The position numbers and the translations under genes were made by a program. A stretch of DNA of 63,599 bases. Source: Pseudomonas gingeri. GTDB lineage: Bacteria > Pseudomonadota > Gammaproteobacteria > Pseudomonadales > Pseudomonadaceae. The notes below the pieces were generated by a model. The model did not search any database, had not been told where the DNA came from, and saw only the letters and a list, made by a program, of their open reading frames with translations. This document shows positions 1-10,088 of the stretch, piece after piece. The DNA lies in contig NZ_JACAPR010000029.1 in NCBI RefSeq assembly GCF_013385635.1, positions 1 through 63,599 on the forward strand, written 5' to 3'. Each line of letters opens with the position of its first letter. The stretch's first letter is position 1.

Positions 1-320
1 CTTTCATGGGGCTCGTTCAGTTAGCGTCAAACGGCAACAGCCCCTAGGATTGAGTCGCCCTAGTTGCGTAGACGCTTCCGGGCCTCATAGTGAGGCTATA
101 TGAGCGAGCTCCCTTGTCTGAGCAGGGCTTCCGCCAGCGGCTGCTTCTGGCCGATCACTGCCACTCACAAAGAGTAGCAACCGACCGGTAGCTTAGCTGT
201 ACCTCTTGCGCCTAGAGCGTGAAACATCACGATACGGTTTGAGTACCAAAATGTCGGCGACTGAAGACGCCTGAGCCAAGAGAGTGGACCTGGGCAGGCC
301 CACCCTTCCCGGCAAATAGA
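1..320. other. Intergenic stretch at left edge, no gene seen
   Basis: I see no credible coding region here. The stretch lies downstream of the large RTX gene, which is read leftwards and stops at 321. A short GC-rich inverted repeat lies around 281-303, but it lacks a clear T-run on the RTX side, so I do not call it a terminator. Confidence 0.5.
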
Positions 321-3300
321 TCAATGCCAGTTCGCAGCAATCACCGTATTCAGTTGCTCACGCTGGCTTTGCGTGAGGTTGATTTCACCTCCTGCCGGCG
401 CGCCGAACGTGGCCATTGCGTTGACCAGGTTGTCCACGGCGTTCGCGTACAGCGATGCCCCTCCCGCCTGGATGACGTCGATCTTCTGAGCTGAACCCAG
501 GTACCAGTCCTTGACCGTTACCCGATCATCGGAGCCCGTCACATCGATGACCAGGTTATTGCCGTCGCGAGAGAGCCAGAGGTTGGTGGCCGAGATACCT
601 TCAATGCTCAGGACGTCGGTGTCATCCGGTGTCGCTGAGAAGTTGTTGATGGTGTCCTGCCCGTCGCCCGCGGCGAAAACGTAAATATCAGCACCGTCCC
701 CACCCTGGAGCAGGTCATTGCCTTTGCCCCCTTGCAGCCGGTCGTTGGTACTGGAGCCTGTAAGGGTGTCATTGCCCGCCGTACTGGCCCTGGCCGTCAT
801 CTGGTCGCTGGTGAGCAGCGAGCCGTCAGCGAACTCGAATCGCTCGATCCGGTAGCGACCGCCGGTGGTGTAGAACCAGTTGTTGAGGGTCACCTGATCC
901 TGGCCGTTGCGATGGTTCAAGACCAGGCTGTTGCCGACCCGGGAGACGGAGAAGTCGGAGGTCAGAATCCCCTCGCCGAATTTCAGGATGTCGGTTTCCG
1001 AGCCATAGACGTTGTCGTCGTTGATGGTGTCTCGGCCATCGCCCAGCTTGAAGAGGTAAGTGTCGCCACCGGCACCACCGTTCAGCACGTCGTTACCCGT
1101 CCCTCCTTCCAGGACGTCCGCGCCGGCGCCACCGGTCAGGGTGTCGTTCCCCGCGCCGCCCACCAGTGACTGGTTGAAGGCCGCACTGACACCGGTCAGC
1201 ACATCGTCCCCGTCGCCTCCGACCAATTTCAAGAGCGGAGCGGCGACCGTTGCGCTGGTCCAGACAGTACCGTCCGCAAACTCGAACCGGTCGACCTGGT
1301 AACGACCGCTGTTGGCATAGAACCAGTTGTTGAGGGTCACCTGATCCTGGCCGTTGCGATGGCTCAGCACCAGGTTGACGCCAACACGCGTTACCGTGAT
1401 ATCAGAGGCCAGAATGCCTTCACCAAATTTCAGGATATCGGTTTCAGAGCCGTAGACGTTGTCTTCGTTGATGGTGTCCCGGCCGTCGCCCAGCTTGAAG
1501 AGGTAGGTGTCACCACCGGCACCGCCGTTGAGGACATCGTTGCCGGCGCCCCCCTCCAGCACGTCGAATCCAGTGCCGCCGTTCAGGGTGTCGTTTCCGG
1601 CACCTCCGGACAAGGACTGGTTAAACGCGGCACTGACGCCCGTCAGGACGTCATCGCCCTCGCCTCCCACTTGCGTGAGCAGCGAGGTGGCCAACGCGGC
1701 ACTGGTCCAGACAGTACCGTCCGCGAATTCGAACCGGTCGACCTGGTAGCGGCCGCTGTTGACCGAAAACCAGCTGTTGAGGGTCACCTGATCCTGGCCG
1801 TTGCGATGGCTCAGTACCAGGTTGACGCCGACGCGCGTGGCCGTGATATCGGAGGCTAGAATGCCTTCCCCGAACCTGAGGATATCGGTTTCAGAACCGT
1901 AGACGTTGTCTTCGTTGATGGTGTCGCGACCGTCGCCCAGCTTGAAGAGGTAGATATCGCCGCCAGCACCGCCGTTGAGCACATCGTTACCGGTACCGCC
2001 TTCCAACACATCGGTACCGGAACCACCATTGAGGGTGTCGTTCCCGGCGCCGCCGGACAGTGACTGGTTGAACGCTGCACTGACGCCCGTCAGGACGTCA
2101 TCGCCGTCACCACCCACCTGCTTGAGCAGCGAGGCGGCCAACGCGGCACTGGTCCAGACAGTACCGTCCGCGAATTCGAACCGGTCGACCTGGTAGCGGC
2201 CGCTGTTGACGGAGAACCAGCTGTTGAGGGTCACCTGGTCCTGGCCATTGCGATGGCTCAGCACCAGGTTGACGCCGACGCGCGTGGCCGTGATATCAGA
2301 GGCCAGGATACCTTCCCCGAACTTCAGCACATCGGTTTCCGAGCCGTAGACGTTGTCTTCGTTGATGGTGTCGCGACCATCGCCCAACTTGAAGAGGTAG
2401 ATATCGCCGCCAGCACCGCCATTAAGCACATCGTTGTCCGTACCGCCGTCCAACACATCGGTACCGGAACCGCCATTGAGGGTATCGTTCCCGGCGCCGC
2501 CGGACAGGGACTGGTTGAACGCGGCGCTGACACCTGTCAAAACGTCGTCACCGTCACCGCCCACCTGCTTGAGTAACGTGGTGGCCAAGGCCGCACTGGT
2601 CCAGACTGTGCCGTCGGCGAATTCGAACCGGTCAACCTGATAGCGACCGCTGTTCACAGAAAACCAACTGTTGAGGGTGACTTGATCCAGGCCGTTGCGA
2701 TGGCTGAGCACCAGGTTGACGCCCACGCGCGTGGCGATGATGTCGGACGCCAGAATGCCTTCCCCGAACTTCAGCACATCGGTTTCCGAGCCGTAGACGT
2801 TGTCTTCGTTGATGGTGTCGCGGCCATCGCCCAGATTGAACAGGTAGGTGTCGCCGCCCGCGCCGCCGTTGAGTACGTCATTGCCGGTGCCACCCTCCAG
2901 TAGATCGGCACCCGCGCCCGCGGTGATGATGTCATTGCCCGCACCGCCACGAATGACTTGCGACTGCGCACTGCTGACGCCCGTCAGCACGTCATCGCCG
3001 TCTCCGCCCACCAGCTCCAGCAGTTGCTTGGACACCTCGGCGCTGGTCCAAACAGTGCCGTTACTGAACTCAAACCGCTCGATCTGGTAGCGCCCGCTGT
3101 TGGTTGCAAACCAGTTGCTGAGGGTGATCTGGTCCTGGCCATTGCGGTGGCTCAGCACCAGGCTGGTGCCCACCCGAGTGGCCGTGATGTCGGAGGCCAG
3201 AATGCCCGCGCCGAACCTCAGGATGTCGGTTTCAGAACCGTAGACATTGTCTTCGTTGATGGTGTCGCGGCCATCGCCCAATTTGAAGAGGTAGGTGTCC

Positions 3301-6300
3301 CCGCCGGCGCCGCCGTTCAGGATATCGTTGCCGGTACCGCCCTCCAGGACATCGGCTCCCGAACCGCCGTTGAGGGTGTCGTTACCGGCGCCTCCCGACA
3401 ACGACTGGTTGAATGCAGCACTGACGCCGGTCAGCACATCATCACCGGCCCCACCGACTTGCGTCAGCGTGAGGGTCGTCAAGGCAGCACTGGTCCACAC
3501 GGTCCCGTCGATGAACTCAAAGCGCTCCACCTGGTAGCGACCGCCGGTGGTGGCAAACCAATTGTTGAGGGTCACCTGGTCCTGGCCATTGCGGTGACTC
3601 AATACCAGGTTGATGCCCACTCGCGTGGCCGTGATATCGGAGGCCAGAATACCTTCCCCGAACTTCACAACATCGGTTTCGGAGCCGTAGCCGTTGTCCT
3701 CGTTGATGATGTCCCGGCCATCGCCCAGCTTGAAGAAATAGATGTCCCCGCCAGCGCCGCCGTTGAGCACATCGTTGCCCGTGCCGCCGTCCAGCACATC
3801 GCTACCGGAACCACCATTGAGGGTATCGTTCCCGGCGCCTCCAGACAGGGACTGGTTGAACGCAGCACTGACCCCCGTCAGGACATCGTCGCCCTCTGTG
3901 CCCACCTGTGTCAGTAGCGAGGCAGCCAGTGCCGCGCTGGTCCAGACTGTGCCGTCGGCGAACTCGAACCGATCGACCTGATAGCGGCCGCTGTTGGCCG
4001 CGAACCAGTTGTTGAGGGTGATCTGGTCCTGACCGTTGCGATGGCTCAGTACCAGGTTGATGCCCACGCGGCTGGCGATGAGATCCGATGCCTGAATACC
4101 TTCGCCAAACCTCAGGACATCGATTTCGGAGCCATAACCATTGTCTTCGTTGATAACGTCTTGCCCGTCGCCCAGATCAAACAAGTAGAGGTCAGCGCCC
4201 GCACCGCCATTCAAGACATCGTTGCCGGTGCCGCCCTCCAGCAAATCGGCCCCTGCCCCTGCGGTAATGACATCGTTGCCTGCCCCTCCTCGAATGACTT
4301 GCGACTGTGCACTGCTGACACCGGTCAGCACGTCGTCACCGTCTCCCCCCTGCAGGTCGAGCAAGCGCGTGGAGAGTGCTGAGCTGGTCCAGACCGTGCC
4401 GTCGGCGAACTCAAACCGCTCGATCTGGTAGCGCCCGCTGTTGGTTGCAAACCAGTTGCTGAGGGTGATCTGGTCCTGGCCATTGCGGTGGCTCAGCACC
4501 AGGCTGGTGCCCACCCGAGTGGCCGTGATGTCGGAGGCCAGAATGCCCGCGCCGAACCTCAGGATGTCGGTTTCAGAACCGTAGCCGTTGTCTTCGTTGA
4601 TGGTGTCGCGGCCGTCGCCCAGCTTGAACAGGTAAATGTCCCCGCCAGCGCCACCGTTCAGGATATCGTTGCCGGTACCACCCTCCAGGACATCAGCTCC
4701 CGAGCCGCCGTTGAGGGTGTCGTTACCGGCACCTCCCGACAGCGACTGGTTGAACGCGGCACTGACGCCGGTCAGCACATCGTCCCCGTCACCACCCACT
4801 TGCGTCAGTATCAGGGTACTCAAGGCGGCGCTGGTCCATACGGTGCCGTCCGCAAACTCGAACCGCTCGACCTGATAACGACCGCCGTTGGCATAAAACC
4901 AGTTGCTGATCGTGATCTGATCCTGGCCATTGCGATGACTCAGCACCAGGCTGGTGCCCACCCGGGTGGCCGTGATGTCGGAGGCCTGAATGCCTTCGCC
5001 GAACTTCACCACATCGGTTTCGGAACCGTAGCCGTTATCTTCGTTGAGGGTGTCGCGGCCATCGCCCAGCTTGAACAAGTAGATGTCCCCACCGGCACCA
5101 CCGTTGAGCACATCGTTGCCGGTTCCGCCTTCCAGGGTATCGGCGCCAGCGCCGCCCATCAGCGTGTCGTTCCCTGCACCGCCAGACAGCGACTGGTTGA
5201 AGGCCGCGGTCAGCCCCGTCAGAACATCATCCCCCTCGCCGCCGACCTGAACCAGAAAGGGCGCGGTGACGGCAGCACTGGTCCAGACTGTACCGTCCGC
5301 AAACTCGAACCGCTCGACCTGATAGCGACCGCCGTTGGCATAGAACCAGTTGTTGAGGGTCACCTGATCCTGGCCATTGCGGTGGCTCAACACCAGGTGG
5401 ACACCGACGCGGGTAGCGGTGATGTCCGAAGCCAGAATGCCTTCACCGAACTTCAGGACATCGGTTTCCGAACCGTAGCCGTTGTCTTCGTTGAGGGCGT
5501 CGCGGCCATCGCCCAACTTGAACAGGTAAATGTCCCCGCCGGCGCCACCGTTGAGCACATCGTTGCCCGTACCGCCCTCCAGCACATCAGTCCCCGAGCC
5601 ACCGTTGAGGGTGTCATTGCCGGCACCTCCCGACAGCGACTGGTTGAACGCGGCACTGACGCCGCTCAGCACATCGTCCCCGTCACCGCCCACTTGCGTC
5701 AGTATCAGGGTACTCAAGGCGGCGCTGGTCCATACGGTGCCGTCTGCGAACTCAAAGCGCTCAACCTGATAGCGGCCGCCGGTGGCGTAGAACCAGTTGC
5801 TGAGGGTGATCTGATCCTGGCCATTGCGGTGGCTCAGCACCAGGCTGGTGCCCACCCGGGTGGCCGTGATGTCGGAGGCCAGGATGCCCGCGCCGAACTT
5901 GACGATATCGGTTTCCGAACCGTAGCCGTTGTCTTCGTTGATCGTGTCGCGGCCATCGCCCAGCTTGAACAAGTAGATGTCCCCGCCGGCACCACCGTTG
6001 AGCACATCGTTGCCGGTTCCGCCTTCCAGGGTATCGGCACCAGCACCGCCCATCAGCGTGTCGTTCCCTGCACCGCCAGACAGCGACTGGTTGAAGGCCG
6101 CGGTCAGCCCCGTCAGAACATCATCCCCCTCGCCGCCGACCTGAACCAGAAAGGGCGCGGTGACGGCAGCACTGGTCCAGACTGTACCGTCCGCAAACTC
6201 GAACCGCTCCACCTGATAACGACCGCTGTTGGCATAAAACCAGTTGCTAAGGGTGATCTGATCCTGGCCATTGCGGTGGCTCAGCACCAGATTGACACCG

Positions 6301-8570
6301 ACGCGAGTGGCCGTGATATCGGACGCCAGAATGCCCTCACCAAACTTCACGACGTCGGTTTCAGAGCCGTAGCTATTGTCTTCGTTGATCGTGTCGCGAC
6401 CATCGCCCAGCTTGAACAGGTAGGTGTCGGCGCCTGTGCCACCGTTGAGGATATCGTTGCCAGTCCCGCCATCGAGTAGGTCGTTCCCGGCCCCGCCGCT
6501 CAGGGTGTCGTTGCCGGAGCCACCTTCGAGCCGATCATGCAGGTTGCCGCCCAGGAGTTCATCATTGCCGGCGCCGGCAATCAGCACGTAGCTCTTGTCG
6601 TTCAGGGCTGTCAATCGCTCATCACCGGATGATCCGACGATCAGATTCGGTACGCGGGTGAACAGATCCGAACGCTCAGCGCTCGACAGGCGGCTGACCA
6701 GGTCAGCCAGCAAATCAGAGGAGGCGAACCTGTCCTTCACATCCTGAATATCCCTGAAGTGAAACAAGTCGATCACAACCAGTTCCCGAGAGGTGCCCTG
6801 TGCCTGCTCAAACGCGAGACTGAAGGCTGTCGTGACCGCCGCGAAGTCGAATGAAAACCCAGACGGTGTCAGCGTCAAATTCATCGCCTGAAAATAGGGC
6901 TTCAGGCGGATCTCAAACACGAACGACTCCACGATGTGGCTTCTGAGTTTTTCATAAGCCTGCATCAAGACTTCAGCAGAGTTGGGCCCCGGGTTAGGCA
7001 ACCCTTCATTGGTCCCACTGCCCTGGATAAAGGACTTCGCGAGAAAGGCTTCGAGCGCATAGAGTTTTCGGCCATCGGCGAGGTACTCCCCCCGACTGTT
7101 GGCGGCGTAGGCATCGGCCCCCGTCCATTTGAAAATCAACTGATCGATCAGGTCACCGCTTTGCGCTGAATAGACGTCCTGCTTCAAGGCCTGGACCAGG
7201 CTGACTAAGGCACCCGAGCCGTCTTTGGCCATGGCCTGATGCAGGCTTTTCACGTTACCCAGGCCCGCAAAGTTCGGCAGGCTGGCAATCTCCCCGGACA
7301 CCGCCACGGGCGCCGCGTCGACGGTATTGAGACGATCGGCGTTGAACCAGATGTCATTCATGCTGCGAATGACCCCGTTCGCATCCGTGTACTGCCCGAC
7401 CTGAAGCGCCTTGTTCCCCTGCGGGTCGATGGCTGAGCCATTGCTGTAGGCGGTGTTCAAACTCGCGATATTCGCCGCGCTCAGGCTAAGCAGTTCACCG
7501 GCGTCGACCTTCGCATCACTGTTGAGGTCTCGCCAGATCTGCAGGGTGGAAAAGGCGCTGTCGTTAGCGTCGATTTTCCCATCATGATTGCTGTCCAGCT
7601 CAGCCAGCGCTGCAAAACCGTTAGTGGCCCGCTGCCCGTTCGACAGGATGGAATTATTGCCAAAGAGTTCACTGCCATTGTCTATCTGCCCGTTACCATT
7701 TCGGTCCCAGACCAGCAGGCCATCATCCTTCCCAACCCAGCCTGTGGTTTCTGAAGTGCCGTTACCATCATGATCAAAATGGATGCCGGCGTTCACACTG
7801 ATGGTTTCAACGCCATCGCCATCCAGGTCCAGTATCAGGGGCGACACGGTGCCTTCGGCCTGGCCAAACAGTGCCGATAACAGCGAGGCCAGGCCCGCCC
7901 CAATACTCGCGCCGCTAAAATCATCACCCCGTTTAACGCCCAGGGACTCAGCTCCACCGTTGTCCCACAGCCAGCCCCAGAACTTGCTGGCTGCGAACCC
8001 GGCCACGATTGAGGCCGCAGTCGCAAGCAATACGGGAGCCCCTACGGCGGCCATGGCGCCGGCGGCAAGCGAACCAATGGCCATGCCGGCCAATACGGTG
8101 ACTGCCGTCTTGCCTACCTCATACGCGTCCCCGGTGCTCATCGCCGTGCCCAGTTGGGCAATGTTGATGGCGGGCCCCAGCACGGACGCCAGGCGACTGA
8201 GATTGGTTGCCAACGCACTACCGGCATTGGCATTGCTCATGATCTGATTCGCTTCGCCCATGGCACTTTTTGCAATCGACTCATAGGCCTTGGCCGTTGC
8301 CGTCGCATTTTTATACAACGGGGAGTCAGGCAGGTCGGCATACTGCAACGCTTCCTTGGCAGCCGCAGCCGAAGCCTTCATGGCGTTCTGTGCCAGATGG
8401 TGCTGATAAGCGGCGTCTGCGAGCGCTTTTTTGTTCGCCTCAGAGAGCGTTCCGCCATAGGCTTCTTGAATCGCTTTTTCAATCCCACCTTTCACTGCTT
8501 CGGCAGAAACGCCAACGCCGTCCCACCAGTCAGGTTCAAACGTGGAATAATTGATTTGCGAATCGGCCAT
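321..8570 (-). CDS. Giant glycine-zipper / RTX repeat protein (2749 aa)
   Basis: This is a probable type I-secreted or surface calcium-binding protein. The Ala-rich helical N-terminus is followed by a Gly/Ala-rich hydrophobic stretch (about residues 153-201, glycine-zipper-like). Next comes an Asp-rich calcium-binding section starting DLDGDG at 248, with further DxNGNGQID- and DxNxDGKID-like loops. After a helical linker there are haemolysin-type GGxGxD nonapeptides and 12 tandem 149-residue units plus one shortened unit. Each unit pairs a GDGRDxINEDN/FEFADGTVW module (haemolysin-type calcium-binding-related domain) with RTX nonapeptides. A diverged last unit and a short tail ending ANWH follow. 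The start sits behind an AGAGAGGT-like ribosome site, 19 bp after the upstream membrane-protein gene, so the two are probably cotranscribed. No type I transporter genes lie nearby. The class (adhesin, toxin or RTX bacteriocin) is not settled by sequence. Confidence 0.9.
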   Translation of the reverse strand: MADSQINYSTFEPDWWDGVGVSAEAVKGGIEKAIQEAYGGTLSEANKKALADAAYQHHLAQNAMKASAAAAKEALQYADLPDSPLYKNATATAKAYESIAKSAMGEANQIMSNANAGSALATNLSRLASVLGPAINIAQLGTAMSTGDAYEVGKTAVTVLAGMAIGSLAAGAMAAVGAPVLLATAASIVAGFAASKFWGWLWDNGGAESLGVKRGDDFSGASIGAGLASLLSALFGQAEGTVSPLILDLDGDGVETISVNAGIHFDHDGNGTSETTGWVGKDDGLLVWDRNGNGQIDNGSELFGNNSILSNGQRATNGFAALAELDSNHDGKIDANDSAFSTLQIWRDLNSDAKVDAGELLSLSAANIASLNTAYSNGSAIDPQGNKALQVGQYTDANGVIRSMNDIWFNADRLNTVDAAPVAVSGEIASLPNFAGLGNVKSLHQAMAKDGSGALVSLVQALKQDVYSAQSGDLIDQLIFKWTGADAYAANSRGEYLADGRKLYALEAFLAKSFIQGSGTNEGLPNPGPNSAEVLMQAYEKLRSHIVESFVFEIRLKPYFQAMNLTLTPSGFSFDFAAVTTAFSLAFEQAQGTSRELVVIDLFHFRDIQDVKDRFASSDLLADLVSRLSSAERSDLFTRVPNLIVGSSGDERLTALNDKSYVLIAGAGNDELLGGNLHDRLEGGSGNDTLSGGAGNDLLDGGTGNDILNGGTGADTYLFKLGDGRDTINEDNSYGSETDVVKFGEGILASDITATRVGVNLVLSHRNGQDQITLSNWFYANSGRYQVERFEFADGTVWTSAAVTAPFLVQVGGEGDDVLTGLTAAFNQSLSGGAGNDTLMGGAGADTLEGGTGNDVLNGGAGGDIYLFKLGDGRDTINEDNGYGSETDIVKFGAGILASDITATRVGTSLVLSHRNGQDQITLSNWFYATGGRYQVERFEFADGTVWTSAALSTLILTQVGGDGDDVLSGVSAAFNQSLSGGAGNDTLNGGSGTDVLEGGTGNDVLNGGAGGDIYLFKLGDGRDALNEDNGYGSETDVLKFGEGILASDITATRVGVHLVLSHRNGQDQVTLNNWFYANGGRYQVERFEFADGTVWTSAAVTAPFLVQVGGEGDDVLTGLTAAFNQSLSGGAGNDTLMGGAGADTLEGGTGNDVLNGGAGGDIYLFKLGDGRDTLNEDNGYGSETDVVKFGEGIQASDITATRVGTSLVLSHRNGQDQITISNWFYANGGRYQVERFEFADGTVWTSAALSTLILTQVGGDGDDVLTGVSAAFNQSLSGGAGNDTLNGGSGADVLEGGTGNDILNGGAGGDIYLFKLGDGRDTINEDNGYGSETDILRFGAGILASDITATRVGTSLVLSHRNGQDQITLSNWFATNSGRYQIERFEFADGTVWTSSALSTRLLDLQGGDGDDVLTGVSSAQSQVIRGGAGNDVITAGAGADLLEGGTGNDVLNGGAGADLYLFDLGDGQDVINEDNGYGSEIDVLRFGEGIQASDLIASRVGINLVLSHRNGQDQITLNNWFAANSGRYQVDRFEFADGTVWTSAALAASLLTQVGTEGDDVLTGVSAAFNQSLSGGAGNDTLNGGSGSDVLDGGTGNDVLNGGAGGDIYFFKLGDGRDIINEDNGYGSETDVVKFGEGILASDITATRVGINLVLSHRNGQDQVTLNNWFATTGGRYQVERFEFIDGTVWTSAALTTLTLTQVGGAGDDVLTGVSAAFNQSLSGGAGNDTLNGGSGADVLEGGTGNDILNGGAGGDTYLFKLGDGRDTINEDNVYGSETDILRFGAGILASDITATRVGTSLVLSHRNGQDQITLSNWFATNSGRYQIERFEFSNGTVWTSAEVSKQLLELVGGDGDDVLTGVSSAQSQVIRGGAGNDIITAGAGADLLEGGTGNDVLNGGAGGDTYLFNLGDGRDTINEDNVYGSETDVLKFGEGILASDIIATRVGVNLVLSHRNGLDQVTLNSWFSVNSGRYQVDRFEFADGTVWTSAALATTLLKQVGGDGDDVLTGVSAAFNQSLSGGAGNDTLNGGSGTDVLDGGTDNDVLNGGAGGDIYLFKLGDGRDTINEDNVYGSETDVLKFGEGILASDITATRVGVNLVLSHRNGQDQVTLNSWFSVNSGRYQVDRFEFADGTVWTSAALAASLLKQVGGDGDDVLTGVSAAFNQSLSGGAGNDTLNGGSGTDVLEGGTGNDVLNGGAGGDIYLFKLGDGRDTINEDNVYGSETDILRFGEGILASDITATRVGVNLVLSHRNGQDQVTLNSWFSVNSGRYQVDRFEFADGTVWTSAALATSLLTQVGGEGDDVLTGVSAAFNQSLSGGAGNDTLNGGTGFDVLEGGAGNDVLNGGAGGDTYLFKLGDGRDTINEDNVYGSETDILKFGEGILASDITVTRVGVNLVLSHRNGQDQVTLNNWFYANSGRYQVDRFEFADGTVWTSATVAAPLLKLVGGDGDDVLTGVSAAFNQSLVGGAGNDTLTGGAGADVLEGGTGNDVLNGGAGGDTYLFKLGDGRDTINDDNVYGSETDILKFGEGILTSDFSVSRVGNSLVLNHRNGQDQVTLNNWFYTTGGRYRIERFEFADGSLLTSDQMTARASTAGNDTLTGSSTNDRLQGGKGNDLLQGGDGADIYVFAAGDGQDTINNFSATPDDTDVLSIEGISATNLWLSRDGNNLVIDVTGSDDRVTVKDWYLGSAQKIDVIQAGGASLYANAVDNLVNAMATFGAPAGGEINLTQSQREQLNTVIAANWH
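669..6407 (-). repeat. Twelve 447-bp tandem units plus one 375-bp unit
   Basis: Counting from the GDGRD codons at 6407, the motif recurs at 447-bp steps (the second unit starts at 5960). The last unit is 375 bp and leads into a diverged unit starting at 668. The units are highly similar and differ at a few positions in patchwork fashion. For example, an SSAQSQVIRGGAGND variant replaces the usual SAAFNQSLSGGAGND in two units only. This suggests unit shuffling or gene conversion, and a tract this similar is prone to copy-number change and assembly collapse. Confidence 0.95.
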
Positions 8571-8589
8571 GGCACACCTCTCTTATTTT

Positions 8590-9141
8590 TTAGAAATGAA
8601 TCTTTGAGAAATTCCTGATCCACCAGTACAGCGAGGCCAAGCCAAAGCCCAGCCAAAAAGACAATAAGAATGCGTAGATAAGTTGCAAAAGCCTTGATGC
8701 GTGAATGCACAAGTTCAAGCACTTCTCTTCAGCGGGAAGGGCCACACTGAATAGCAATAATGGCGGCAAGAGATACAGCGCAACGATCAGGGGCTTGAGA
8801 TGCCGTTTAGGGGAGTTGCGCGACCCTATAAAGGCCAGCTTGTATTTGTCCCAGCCAGCAACAAGCACGGCATAGTAGATCGACGCATAGGCGAAAAAAG
8901 AAAACAGCACCCTTGTATTTTCAGGAAACGAGGACCTGCTGGCCCAAACGTCTATTGATGGAAAAACAAGCACGGGCAGCCACGTGAACAACTTCAATGC
9001 ACCACTTAAAGACACATACTCATCAGGACTTAAATAAACCAGAAGAGCCGCTATAACCAGTGGTAGCCAAAAGGCCCAACGCCGCACAAACCCATCTTCG
9101 GCGACAGCTTGTATAACTTTTGGGTCAGAGGGTATGTACAT
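8590..9141 (-). CDS. Small multi-spanning membrane protein preceding the RTX gene
   Basis: 183 residues with about four hydrophobic segments (near residues 21-37, 45-60, 78-95 and 120-140) and a further one near the C-terminus, ending with an aromatic/basic tail. I do not recognise the family. It is read in the same direction as the RTX gene and ends 19 bp before it, so the two likely share a transcript. By analogy with RTX/glycine-zipper bacteriocin loci, where the producer carries a membrane immunity protein beside the toxin, it could be an immunity or accessory protein. That is inference from position and topology only. Confidence 0.7.
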   Translation of the reverse strand: MYIPSDPKVIQAVAEDGFVRRWAFWLPLVIAALLVYLSPDEYVSLSGALKLFTWLPVLVFPSIDVWASRSSFPENTRVLFSFFAYASIYYAVLVAGWDKYKLAFIGSRNSPKRHLKPLIVALYLLPPLLLFSVALPAEEKCLNLCIHASRLLQLIYAFLLSFWLGFGLASLYWWIRNFSKIHF

Positions 9142-9418
9142 AATTCATCCTGATTGCCTTGCATTGTTAAGGGGTGAGACAACAGCAAAGCCTGGCGAGA
9201 AGCCTCCAGCTCCAGGGGGAAACCAGTGTTTGAGAGGATTAGATCGCGAACGATCGCAGGTGCCGCCTGCGCACACGAAGGCTCGCCAGCGGGCAAAAAT
9301 CGGGGTGAATACATTCGGCAGGAACGCCCGCGTGAACGGAGCACACTGATTGACCGTAGCATCCATGCGACTGCAGCTCCGTACCATCACCAACATGGGA
9401 ATTGTGCTGCGAGCATAG

Positions 9419-9742
9419 TCAACGGAAAATCGACTTGCCTGTGGCGACTTAGAACAAAAAGCTATAGCCAAAGCATCCGGCAGAGAGATCGAAAACTACA
9501 TTCCCGAAGACACCCTGACCGGTGCCTTGAGCGCGGCCTACAAACACTTCGCAAAACGGCTGGAGACGGGGCCGTTCGACCCTGTCCTGCCCTTCGAGAC
9601 GAAAGCACAGAAAGTCTTCAAGGACGTCGACAAAGTCAAAGTAGCGAAGCTCATCAGCCAAAGCCCCACCCGTGAATCCCCTCTCGACCTGGAGGAGCGG
9701 ATTCAGGCGTTCATCCAGATGATCAGGAAGGCCAATCGATAA
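9419..9742 (+). pseudogene. 5'-truncated gene remnant with REIENY motif
   Basis: The reading frame is open from just after a stop at 9416-9418 to a stop at 9740-9742, encoding about 107 residues. There is no ATG near the 5' end; the first start-like codon is a TTG at 9527 inside what reads as continuous protein. The segment contains REIENYIPEDTL and a basic, helical C-terminus. An REIENY-type motif occurs in the C-terminal part of OLD/TOPRIM-type nuclease proteins, so this may be the tail of such a gene. It is most likely a leftover of a gene whose 5' part was replaced. Confidence 0.5.
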
Positions 9743-9814
9743 GGACCAGACGCCTCCACATATCAGCATTCGTACTGTTCGTACCTTTCATCGACACAGG
9801 CACTGCGTACCGGA

Positions 9815-10088
9815 AAAAATCTGTAGCAGTTGGGCTTTTGACAGCTCCACTCGGTGTTATTCATTGTGTCGGGGCATACCGCTGGCATTGCCAGCCCCCT
9901 GCCGACGTAGCACGGATCTGGAAGCTACGATGCGCCATTGCGCATGATCCTCCCAAGTCGCAGCGCTTCCGGTAGTGCGACTGATCGACTGCTATTGCAG
10001 TCGATGGAAGCACCGCTGTCGCTTCACCGTTCCCCCCTACGGGCCTCGCCCGTAGAGGGCAGGCCCTCCCCGAAAATCTGGAGGTCTG
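9815..10088 (+). repeat. Structured leader repeat, copy 1
   Basis: First of three related ~280-300 bp segments (others 11978-12276 and 17358-17661), each ending in a GGAGGTCTG ribosome site directly before an ATG. Shared landmarks in order are GGGGCATACCGCTGGCATTG, a palindrome around GATGCGCCATTGCGCATGATC-like sequence, GTCGCAGCGCTTCCGGTAG, and a hairpin CCCTACGGGC-CTC-GCCCGTAG just upstream of the ribosome site. Copy 1 has a slightly altered lower hairpin arm (GCCCGTAGAGGG). Confidence 0.85.

Noticed and set aside
732..6479. Many long plus-strand frames, including one of 663 codons, opposite the RTX gene
   Set aside because: They are repeats of the same antisense frame created by the tandem units. 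Their products are low-complexity and lack ribosome sites.
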